Source: Biomphalaria glabrata (taxonomy: Eukaryota; Mollusca; Gastropoda; Planorbidae). Taken from it: a stretch of 64,000 nt of DNA. The stretch lies in NCBI RefSeq assembly GCF_947242115.1, contig NC_074713.1, positions 29,250,697 through 29,314,696 of the forward strand, in the 5' to 3' direction. The notes beneath the pieces were generated by a model. It searched no databases. It was not told the origin of the DNA and saw only the letters and a program-made list of their open reading frames with translations. Made by a program: the position numbers and the translations under genes. Positions within the stretch are counted from its first letter, which is position 1. Every line of letters starts with the position of its first letter. Below, piece after piece: positions 25,531 through 35,300 of this stretch.

Positions 25531-25970
25531 GTCAGTAAGAATAGCACATTAGGTTTTTGAAATAAAACTTTTTAATAGCAGGAAAATGCACTGTAGATAC
25601 CTCAGAATATGCATTTTGTTGGCTTTCATTACCAGAAATAGTGCTTGGCGGCGGGGCTTCGGCCCGCGCTGGGGAGCTCCTAGCGCTCCCCCAGACCCCC
25701 TTGCTAGTAATGGCAGGGAATCTACAATTTTATGGAAACAGCTTGACGGCAAATGCACCAAACGGCGCGGGAGGGTCTAAGTCAGTAAGAATAGCACATT
25801 AGGTTTTTGAAATAAAACTTTTTAATAGCAGGAAAATGCACTGTAGATACCCCAGAATATGCATTTTGTTGGCTTTCAATATCAGAAATAGTGCTTGGCG
25901 GCAGGGCTTCGCCCCGCGCAGACCCCCTGGCTAGTATTGGCGGGGAATCTACAATTTTTCCACTAACTCA
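25482..25970 (+). repeat. 250-bp tandem duplication
   Basis: ATGGAAACAGCTTGACG starts at 25482 and again at 25732. The two copies share TAAGTCAGTAAGAATAGCAC, AATAGCAGGAAAATGCACTG and GCATTTTGTTGGCTTTCA. The second copy has lost about 20 bp in its CG-rich part (TTCGGCCCGCGCTGGGGAGC in copy one). It begins within the LINE relic, so the duplication happened after capture. Confidence 0.88.
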
Positions 25971-26123
25971 TGGAAGAACCTATTCTAGGGCACAATAAAC
26001 GTCTTCCGAAAGAATGAAGGGTCAGAATGCAATGAAGATTATGTACACACATAAATACATATACAAAAATCCCACCCCCCACCCCACCCCGAAAAAATCC
26101 TGGGCTACGCCCATGATATATAC

Positions 26124-26644
26124 CATTATATTTTTGTAAAAAAAAAAAAATAATAATAATTACGTGTATTATCTTTATTTACTATATTTTTGTATCTGAA
26201 TGAGAACATATTTAATTTTCCTCACTAATAAGTCTAATTTAATTAGACTAGGATCAAAGAAAAGTTAGACCCCATTCACCCACATCTTTTTTTTCCCTTC
26301 TTGGTGTTAGTATTACTATAAGAAAAAGTGTAAAGTGTTTTCATTTTTACGGTAATCACCTTGTTATATTTGAATATTCACTAGCTTTTCTAGTTTACGA
26401 GTTGTAAACGGGACGAACGGACAGGCATTCCACACAAAACTAATAGTAGTAATAGCGTCTTTTCCCCTTTCGGGAGCCGATAAAAAAAAAAGGGGAGGGG
26501 GGGAAGTAACAAGAACTTGTTTATCAACATTAAAAAATCAGAAATGAAGATAATATGAAATACGAAGTTGAACGCTGACAGCAAAGTTTCAATTTTGTCT
26601 ATTTTGTTAACAGTACTAAGACGGTGACGACTACACGTCATTTT
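26124..26644. other. Intergenic, no gene seen
   Basis: AT-rich sequence. An open stretch on the minus strand (26390-26713) reaches into the neighbouring element and has no recognisable motif. Confidence 0.4.
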
Positions 26645-27275
26645 TAGCGGCCCCCGTAAGGGGAAAAAGCCGCTATTAGGTTTGTGCAAAATGTCCGTCT
26701 GTCCGTCTGTCACACTCAGATCTCGAAAACTAGAAGAGATATGAAAAATATTATTTCATCATTAAATCCGGCTTGAAAAGTTTAGGTGCAACGGCTACTT
26801 TTGGTTTTCTAAAAGCAAACCGTTTAATTTATAAAATTAATTATGCAAGCGATTTTTTCATAAAAAGACACCAATTCTAAAACAATTACGTAAATGTAAG
26901 GGAGGCAATGTTACAATATGCTAACAAAGATGGACAATTTTTGTGTATTTTCAGTATCACTAAGTCAAATATATTTTTAAAATGTACAGGAAATGTTTAC
27001 AACAAATACAAATAATAGTTAAAGACGTTTTTTCTGGTCAACTAGCTGCTAAAATTAAAAGAAAACATTTCTGTTTGTTTATAAAGGCTAATAATGCACT
27101 TTGTATGTAAATATCACGCACATTTTTTTAAATGGACTTTTTATGCAGCGATTTTCGTGCAGTAGCGTAACGTCGCAACATGATCAGGTGCTAAACCAAT
27201 TCCTTAAACTTTTTTAAAAAATCAGATTTTATTTATTTTTTGTTTAGTGCCCCCATCCGAATAAAAGAAGCTTAT

Positions 27276-28354
27276 TTTTGTGCGTTTTGTCTGTTGGTCG
27301 GTCTGTCCGTCACGATTAGATTTAAAAAACTAGAACTCTAAAAGCTATTGAAAATCTGATTTACCCTTTAATGTTCCTCCCATAACATCTCAATAGTTTT
27401 AAGTATCTAAAATTGATTGTTCCGGATTTTTTTGTGCAAAACTAATCAACGCCAACAAATGTTTGTTTGCTCTTCTAACTTATATTACATTCAATTTCCA
27501 TGCTTAAACGTTGCAAAAACACATTATCAATAATATGTTGTTCCGTTTTTTATGTAAATAGCATATTAATGCTAAATCATAATCTCTATACTGACTTATA
27601 TTTCATTAAGTGTAAAAATGTTCCGGATATTGTTTTATAAAACATGAATTATGCCTAATGATTGTTTGAAATCGCATAAGGCTTTTAAAAAAAAGTAATT
27701 TACTAGAATTGATTACTGAAAATTACTTTTAAGACATTTAATTTTCTTGTAAAACATAACATAGAAGTTTTGTAATCGATAAAGAAAGTTCCGGATTTTG
27801 TTTCTTACAAATCGTCGCCAGAAATTTCCGAATTTATTTAAAAATCTACTAACGCCAAATAATTGTTTGAACTCCCTCTTCTAATTAATAAACAAATAAT
27901 CTTCTCATTTACGAAATAATGTTTTTACGGATTTTTATGAAAAATATTTTAACTCACTACTCTCTTACAGTACATTTAACTTTCTACCTAAAACATTAAA
28001 AAATCTAATTATCGTTAATATTATGTTCCGATTTTTAAGGAAAACAGAATCCAAACACCAAAGTAAGGTATGAAAATCTCTCCACGTGGCTGTAGTACAT
28101 TTAATTTTTATACGAGACCATCCAAAAAATTTAATTAACGGTATTACATTTATCTGAAATTCTCTTTTTCTTTTACTATTTATACAAACATCCGGAACAA
28201 TCTATTATATAAACTTTTCAATTGTGTTCATACCTAAAAATTATTGCGATGTTTTGAAACGTAAAATAAAGGTTAATCAATTTTTAATAACTTTTAGTTG
28301 TTTTTTTTATATCAAGATAACGGACAGACCGACTGACAGACAAAACGCAAAAAC
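27276..28354. mobile_element. Inner foldback element with 35-bp inverted arms
   Basis: The left arm at 27276-27310 (GTGCGTTTTGTCTGTTGGTC, then GGTCTGTCCGT) matches the inverse of 28320-28354 (ACGGACAGACCGACTGACAG, then ACAAAACGC) with about three differences. The 1,079-bp interior is AT-rich and non-coding. It is nested in the larger element and may be a relative of it. Confidence 0.6.
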
Positions 28355-28379
28355 AATGTGGATTTGATCCTTTTAAAAT

Positions 28380-29045
28380 AATATCTATTAGAACTCAGTG
28401 CACCAATGTCTATGAACTATCGTTAAATATCTCGTGTAAATAAAGACATTTTTTTTTATGGTACCGGTACTAGCCTATTGTGAGGTAATGGAATTTTTTT
28501 TCTTTGACGTCATATGAATGGACTCTTTAAATGTAATGTTAAAAGAACGCACTCGGTGCACCAATGTCTATTAACCCTCGAAAAAATTGCTTGTATTAAT
28601 GAAAACATATTTTAGTCTAACTAAGCCGTGTGACGTAGTGTCTTTTTTTCCTTTGACGTCACATGGAATGAATTCTTTAAATGAAATGCTAAAAGAACGC
28701 ACTCGGTGCACCAATGTCTATGAACACTCGAGAAATGGCTCGTGTTGATAAAGGTGATTTTTAGTCTAGCTAGGCCTTGTGACGTAGTGTTTTTTTTTCC
28801 TTTGACGTCATATGGAATGAATTCTTTAAATGAAATGCTAAAAGAACGCACTCGGTGCACCAAAGTCAATAAACACTCGGATAAATGGCTCGTAATGATG
28901 AAGGCGATTTTTAGTCTAGCTAGGCCGTGTGACGTAGTGTTTTTTTTCCCTCTGACGTTATATGGAATTAATTCTTCAAATGAAATGAAAAAAGAACTCG
29001 GTATAGTAATGTTTATTAAGCCTCGTTATGTGACTCGCGTTTAAA
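28380..29045 (+). repeat. Five tandem units of about 150 bp, each with CRE-like sites
   Basis: The word ACTCGGTGCA (or a variant) occurs at 28393, 28551, 28701, 28850 and 28996, giving units of 146-158 bp. Four units hold TGACGTCA or TGACGTTA at 28505, 28654, 28803 and 28953, and three hold a half-site TGACGTAG at 28631, 28780 and 28930. An E-box-like CATATG or CACATG overlaps each full site. The small open stretches here are by-products of the repeat. Confidence 0.85.
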
Positions 29046-29376
29046 AAAGGAATGATATCTTGATTTAGATCTAATCTAGATTTTTTAAACTAGATCTAGA
29101 TTTTTATTACAGTATATCTAGATCTGGATTTATATTCTAATTAAAATTATTTTAGAGTCTAGATCTAGAATTTCTAGATCTAGTTTAGACTAAAATAGAC
29201 TAGATTAAGATGTAGAATTTCAATTTCTAAACTTAAAGTGTAAAAAAAAATTTTCATTTCCAAACGTTTTGATCAATATTGTAATGTTTTAATATACTAA
29301 AACTAATCTACTATTTTTTTATTAAATTTAAATTTACGGCAAATGAATCTTTGAAACATTATTACTTTTGACCATC

Positions 29377-29550
29377 GGATGGCTGCCTGGTCGAGCGGTT
29401 TGCGCGCTGGATTGTCGTTCAGATTTATGGATGGCCCAGGGTTCAAACCCTGCCCGCTCCCATCCCCCGTCGTCCCGCGGGAGGTTTGGACTAGGAAGTA
29501 ATTATCTTCAACTCTGAAGGAACATCCGAAACGTGTAAAACATTTTACAT
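29377..29550 (+). mobile_element. tRNA-derived SINE, family A, near full length
   Basis: GGATGGCTGCCTGGTCGAGC carries an A-box (TGGTCGAGCGG), and GGGTTCAAACCCTGC (about 29439-29453) is a B-box, so it has an internal RNA polymerase III promoter from a tRNA ancestor. The tRNA-unrelated body follows. The tail TAATTATCTTCAACTCTGAAG (without its last base) can form a CTTC/GAAG hairpin like the local LINE 3' end. Relatives lie at 33597, 43128, 56938 and 57838. Confidence 0.88.
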
Positions 29551-29629
29551 CAAAATTAAATCACCTCTTGAATATTATTTGCGAATATGCAGATCCGACA
29601 GGGATCCGACTTCGACGGGGGCCGCCTCT

Positions 29630-29650
29630 GAGTTTGTGTAACACAAACTC
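29630..29650. other. 21-nt near-perfect palindrome beside the element end
   Basis: GAGTTTGTGT and ACACAAACTC flank a single A. It lies three bases outside the GCGGCCCCCGT-type right end, so it may be part of the element's terminus. A terminal hairpin of this kind is seen in some mobile element families. Confidence 0.55.
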
Positions 29651-30744
29651 TCTTTGTAATCTTGTTTTTTAATCATATTATGAAAAATGTAGGATATAGG
29701 ATATAGATCTAGATGTAATTTAATCAAAGTCGAACTAATCTAGATTCTGATTCTAGATACTAAATTTAAAATTACTAACTACTATTTACTACTAGTCACT
29801 AGACTCTAACTGACTCTAACTAAGATATTAAAGATACTGATAAGGTCTGATACAGTAAGACAGACAATTCTGATAATGAATTAAAGATATGCTTACATTA
29901 CTTACAATAATTATATTAATAACTTAGATTAATATCTTACAACGGTAACAATACTTATTATACTTGCATGCTAATTAAACTAAGTTAAGTAACTAATAAC
30001 TAAGTTTTTACTAAGTCTAAGAAGTCGAAGACGTCATAAGTCCTCTAAGTTAGACTGAGTCTAAGTACTCTAAGTAGTACTTACTTAGTGACTTTAGTCG
30101 TCTTTGTAGTTACTGCAGTGTTGTTATATATTATATCAATATGACTATGGCTATGGATGCTATCCCTGCTATGTTATATAAATAAAACTAAATGTCTTGT
30201 CTAGAATAGATCTAATCCAGATCTAGAATAATCTAGATTAAGATTTAGATCTAGATCTTATATTGATAATATTCTTATCTCTAGGCTAGAATCCAAAGCC
30301 AAAGAATCTATCTAGATTCTAGATCTGTAATTATTACTATAATTAGTCTTTCGTCTAGATTAGATATATACATGGTAATTTCCCTCTTCCGAACAAGCTA
30401 AGTGCTGACACTGCAATGTTTACGTTTGAATTTTAATAGCTCAATTATGGCAATGGTTAGTCCTAGGACAAAACTGCAAACACTAGTCATCCATTTGTCA
30501 ATAATAAAAATAGATATCTATACTGTTTTGCTACGTTACGCATAGTTACAATAAAATATGTCAATATGATGTTGAAGAGGGTCAGGTCAATAGGCCCAGT
30601 GCTAACATTGCTGCCTAATTTAAAAGTAGATTTAGTTAATCTTAGAACTACTTAGAATATAGATATATCTCATTTCAATAAACAAAGTCTACTCTTATTG
30701 AGTTTCATATAGATATAAAAGTAAAAAAAAAAAGTAAAGTTTCC
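29651..30744. other. Intergenic, low-complexity TAGATCT and CTAAGT words
   Basis: I find no gene. TCTAGATCT patches occur at about 29700-29760 and 30195-30365, and CTAAGT/ACTTAG words dominate 29980-30110. The segment ATAGATATATCTCATTT(C/T) followed by AATAAACAAAGTCTACTCT (30658-30698) recurs at 31729-31770. Confidence 0.5.
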
Positions 30745-31003
30745 CCTTGCGATCTATGGAACAGATGATGTTAAGGTCATCTGTTTCTTTGGCCAACGGT
30801 TAACGAGCAGGGTGTTATGTGGCCAGCACAACGACCAACCGCCTTTACTTTCCCCAACTAAAGTCAGGTACCCATTAGGGTTGGATGGACAGGAGCGCCC
30901 TAAAAATTCCAAAATTCAAAATCCCAGTCTACACCAGGATTCGAACCCAGGACCTCAGGTTCAGAAGCCAAGCCCTTAACCATTTGACCAACACGCCTCT
31001 ACA
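30745..31003 (-). mobile_element. tRNA-derived SINE, family B
   Basis: Read on the minus strand it starts with a tRNA-like head: an A-box around TGGTCAAATGGTTAAGGGCT and a B-box in GGGTTCGAATCC. A tail region follows with GACTTTAGTTGGGGAAAGTA, GTCGTTGTGCTGGCCACATA and a promoter-distal part with AACAGATGACC. It matches the plus-strand copy at 51009-51300 in the same order. There is no tRNA acceptor stem on the 3' side, so it is not a tRNA gene. Confidence 0.85.
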
Positions 31004-32318
31004 TCTATTAATATCATGTTAATATTTAGCTTTAGGCAAGGCATACGAGACAAGAGTCTGCTTAACTATAATTAATAATAATAATAAATAAGATTTTTTT
31101 TCATTTGCACAATATATTCCTAGCATATCAGGATTCACTGTTAATTCATGAGCCTTTTAACTTTATCAAAAGGATATATTTCAAATGAAGCCTTAGAGAA
31201 AGACTATGGGTAAGGACAAACACAATATCAGAAAATAGATCTCATTGGATTGCCTCAGAGTCACACCATAGTCTTGAGATCTGTGGACCCTTCTGTGACA
31301 TAAAGTTAAGCAGCACCACATTATGGCAACATATAACAGGATGCCTGATCTCATTAGCAGTAGTGTCAACATTGAAGGCTAGTATTACTAAATTGCAGTA
31401 CACAATTTTTTAATTTTGTAGTTAATAAAATAATATTGATTTTATAATTTTCTTGTTTCTCCACAACCTATATTGAAACATTTTTTACAAAGCTTATATC
31501 AATTCACGCTGTCTGTCTGTCTGGTAAAAAGTTTGTAAACGTTATTTTTCCAACACCCAATCTCCAATCAGTTTTGCACAATCATTTCTTGCATCAGGCA
31601 AAACAAGAGTAAAAAAAATTAACCATTAGTTAATCAACAATTGGTAATTAATTATTTTGTTTGATATTGAACAAGGGAAAGAAATTGTACTTGACAGATG
31701 TGGTGGTATAAGTTGATCTACGTAGAATATAGATATATCTCATTTTAATAAACAAAGTCTACTCTATTAGGAATTAGGCCATCACTTAAAAGTTTAAAAC
31801 TTACACTAGATCACTATAAAACCTATTTTCCTAAGCCCTTCGCTGGCTCAAGCCCTCAAGTTCGAATTGTACAATTTTTAAAAATATAAAATTCATTTAA
31901 AAAATGATCATGATAAGTCACCCAGATAACCCTTTATTTCTACCCCCCTCCCTTTCCCAACAGGTCCAGACAAGTGATAGGATCATAGCCCATTTAGAAA
32001 GCTGTGACCTTGCAGGCCAGTGTTGAGGCCTTCTGTAATGAATGGTCTCACTACATCCCACTCATATCAAAGTATGTGGGTTGAAGGATCATATATCCAG
32101 ATTAATGAAGTGGTTACATTTAGTAATGCAAGTGTGGGAGATGTGTTCCATGGATTTTTATTTAATGATGATGCAAATTTTTCCTTATAAATAAAACTTG
32201 TGCCAAAATTTATAAAAACATTAACTCACATAGTTTAAAAAAATTATAATAGATATTCATTTTCTGTTATGGTCGTGTTAAAATATTTATTTCAATTTCT
32301 CTTATCAATCTTTTCTAG
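31004..32318. other. Upstream flank of the zinc-transporter gene, no exon placed
   Basis: The first coding exon and promoter of the plus-strand gene should lie here or further left, but I could not identify them. A repeated scrap (31729-31770) matches 30658-30698, and TGTCTGTCTGTCTGG lies at about 31510. Confidence 0.4.
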
Positions 32319-35300
32319 AGGATGATAGGATTCATGGACTCAATACACATGTAAGTTTGATCTCATTCACTGACTACTGATCTATTTGATGTTCTGTAGG
32401 ACTAGACATTGTCAGGTAACAAAAACTTTGCTACTCTTCTGTTCACATTCCTCAAGTCTTTGTTTTGTGTTGTTCTTAAGTTTTAAATTAAGGACAATTG
32501 TCTAGTTAAAAAAATTTAACTGTTTTAAACTTTAAAATGTTCTGTAGTATTTACAACTTGTTAACAACAATGAAACTAAACAAGAATGTTTAGACATAAT
32601 ATGACACCTACTTTCCATTCTTTTGAATAAGTAACTTTTTTTTTTCTGAATTTTGTTTTTAAATTTAAGTTTTAAAATACCGGTATTTATTTTGTTAGTG
32701 TTATCTTATTCTTTTATGAAAGTTCCTTATCTTGTTGTGAGAAACTGAGGAGGGTGAAAACCTGATGTGCTGACAGGAGGGGTGCATCGGTGCAAACCAA
32801 TGTTTAGAATATTAAATTATTTTTTAAAATGTTTTTGCAAAAAGCTCATAGGGTCTCAGATTTAACTTTTTTCCGGGGGGGGGGGGGGGGGGGGGGGGGG
32901 GACATCACAAGCAAAAGATTGAAAAACGCTGCCCTGAAGTCATGAGAATGTTTTTTTTTTCTTTTTGCAGGGAACAATTTATCCTTTCTCATCTCTTCAC
33001 CAACCAACTACTTTAGGAATTTTTATCAGAGAACTTGCCAAGCTGATATATTCTCAAGAGGTAATTAGCATTTACAGGGCTATTTGGAGAGGGGGGGGGT
33101 TATGCACTAAAAGATGATGGTGAAAAAAATAAAACTGCATCTGTAAAAAAAAAAGAAAAGATTCATTATTTGTTACCAATGCAGCCTTTTTTTTATTGAA
33201 AGGTTAATTTATTTACTAGATCTTATTTTTTGTTACAGGCCAAACAAATTTGCTGTTTTCTTGGGTTTTGTCTGATTTCAAGCATCCTTTTACTCTACTG
33301 GTGTCATTCTACCAACAGCATGGGTATGTTTGTTTATAAAATAAACTTAAAGGGCTACACAAGTATTTGAATTTTAAAATGTTCTTTTTTTTTTAGTGTT
33401 TATCTGTGTGTTTAGGTAGCAATTAACTGAAACTAAGTATTTGTGTTTCACTGTATAAAAGTGTATCAAATAAAATGTGTTAACTTCATTTTTTAAAATT
33501 CAGGTTCGCAATGAATTGCATTGAAAGCATCTTGTTAGTTAAATAATGTATTTTTGTTATTTAGTTTATAATTAAAATTCAATCCAAAATTAGAATAGAT
33601 GCCTGGTTGTGTGGTATACACTCTTGATTGTCCTTTCAGTGGTTGCAGGTTCGGACTCTGCTAGCTGCTATTCTCCACCGTCTTGCTGTAGGTTTGGGCT
33701 AGGGTGTAATAATCTTCAATTCTGAAGAAATTGGAGACGTGATACAAAATAAATTTTTAAAGATTTTTTGTGTGTGTTTTCCAAATAATCTGATACAGAA
33801 AAAAAGTCACTTAAGCATATTATTTATCTATTTCTCTCTAGCACTGACAGCATTCAGCTTTCTTTTAATATTTGATGTACTCAGGTATTTAATAAGCTAA
33901 TAGCTAATACTTTCATTGAATAAGTAAAAATATTTTAGTTAAAAATATATTCCTTGTTATTGTACTGCTAAATTAATCCTACTTCATCATAGGCTTGTTG
34001 GATAATTTAGAAATTTAAAAGAAATATTTGTATCATTCTATAATTTCAGCCTTCTCACATGCTTGTTAAGTGTTTAGGTTCAATCTCAGCAGCCATCTAG
34101 TGCTTATTCTTTTGGGTATGTGTAATTGTTTAACTTTGTAGTTGTGTGTCTGACTGTATGATTGCAGCGTATGACTTTGTGGTTGTGTGTCTGACTGTAT
34201 GATTGTAGCATATAGTTTCCCTTTCTAATAATAAAAGGCATTATGGCTTGTATCATAAGTAAATATTTAAATAGCTGAGTTCTATATAGTTACTTGTAGC
34301 ACTTGAGCTCTACATACTGACATCTAGACTTTGAAGATCTTAACTGTTGTTGTTTTTTTCTCATTCTAATCAGCTATGAAAGGTTTGAAGTTCTTGCTGT
34401 TTTCTCTTGTACCATGCTTGCTCAACTTGGAGCCTTTTTTATTTTAAAAGAAAGGTATTGTACATGTTTTTAGTTTGTATCTTTGTGAACTCTACAGTAC
34501 AGTAGAGTTTGCTTTGGGCAGAAGTTTAATGACTTTTGAATTGAATTTTTTTGTGAACCATTTTACACATTTCGTAAAGCTAAACTCACATGGTTTACAT
34601 TGGTATTATATGGCCAACAACAAGGCAACACAATTACCAGCCACCTTTATTCCCTCCACCTGTAGTCAGGTACTCGTGTTAACTGTAGTCCAGTCTTACT
34701 AACCCAATCTCCACCAGAATTTGAACCCCAGACTTTTGTATTATTAGATGAATGCTTAAAAGCTTAAACACTTGTCCCACTATATAATATTGCAGTGAAA
34801 GAATTTGATAGTATCTCAAGAGATATGTTGAATCTAAATTTCTGCTATTTTATTGTAATATGTTAAAGTTTATATTAAAGTCTCTTAGATTTAATGGATT
34901 TTTCTGATAAATGTTCTTTCATTTTTTGTTATCATTTGTTCCATTTTGGTCAGTTTAAACATTTTGTAACAGGTTATAACAAGTTGCTGCTGTCTATGCA
35001 ACTTGATTGTAAAGTCTTGTTCCTTTTTTTCTTATCTTAGGAAGAATCAGTTTTCTTTTACAACATAAGTGGATTGACTAGAAAGTGATCCATATATTCT
35101 ATTATGGAAGTGTGTGCCCTTTACAAAAAAGCTTTTACAATTTTTGCCTCTTTTTTTTTAAAATCTATTTTTTGATTTTACAATTATTTCAAGTAAAAAA
35201 AAAGACTTAATTATTTGTATATAAATATTATACTATTTTCCCTCTCTGTTCTAGCATTGAATGTTTGCTGTTTCCACCTGATGTGCACACGTAAGTTCTT

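Larger units (their letters stand above)
24056..26115 (+). mobile_element. Composite nonautonomous hAT-type element, 2,060 bp
   Basis: The ends are a perfect 13-bp inverted repeat (CATGGGCGTAGCC and GGCTACGCCCATG). They are flanked by an exact 8-bp target duplication, ATATATAC, at 24048-24055 and 26116-26123, the hAT signature. There is no transposase. The interior has three parts: an array of units of about 110 bp with G/C-run hairpins (24225-24990), a captured LINE C-terminal relic (25175-25530), and a 250-bp tandem duplication (25482-25970). The perfect duplication and termini suggest a fairly recent insertion that would depend on transposase from elsewhere. Confidence 0.88.
26645..29627. 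mobile_element. About 3-kb element with GCGGCCCCCGT inverted ends, nested structure
   Basis: GCGGCCCCCGT at 26647-26657 recurs inverted as ACGGGGGCCGC at 29615-29625. Just inside the left end is GTCCGTCTGTCCGTCTGTCA, a motif also found in the inner inverted repeat. No transposase is visible. The body holds loose repeats containing TTCCGGATTTT (27421, 27620, 27791), an inner foldback element, a 150-bp repeat array and a SINE. The superfamily is not determined, and a target duplication was not found. Confidence 0.5.

Noticed and set aside
29377-29460. tRNA gene with clear A and B boxes
   Set aside because: No acceptor stem or anticodon arm closes; the segment continues into a SINE body and tail and recurs several times.
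32877-32900. G-run of about 24 bases as a possible G-quadruplex regulator
   Set aside because: A pure homopolymer in an intron, probably slippage; there is no spaced G-tract pattern or context to support a role.
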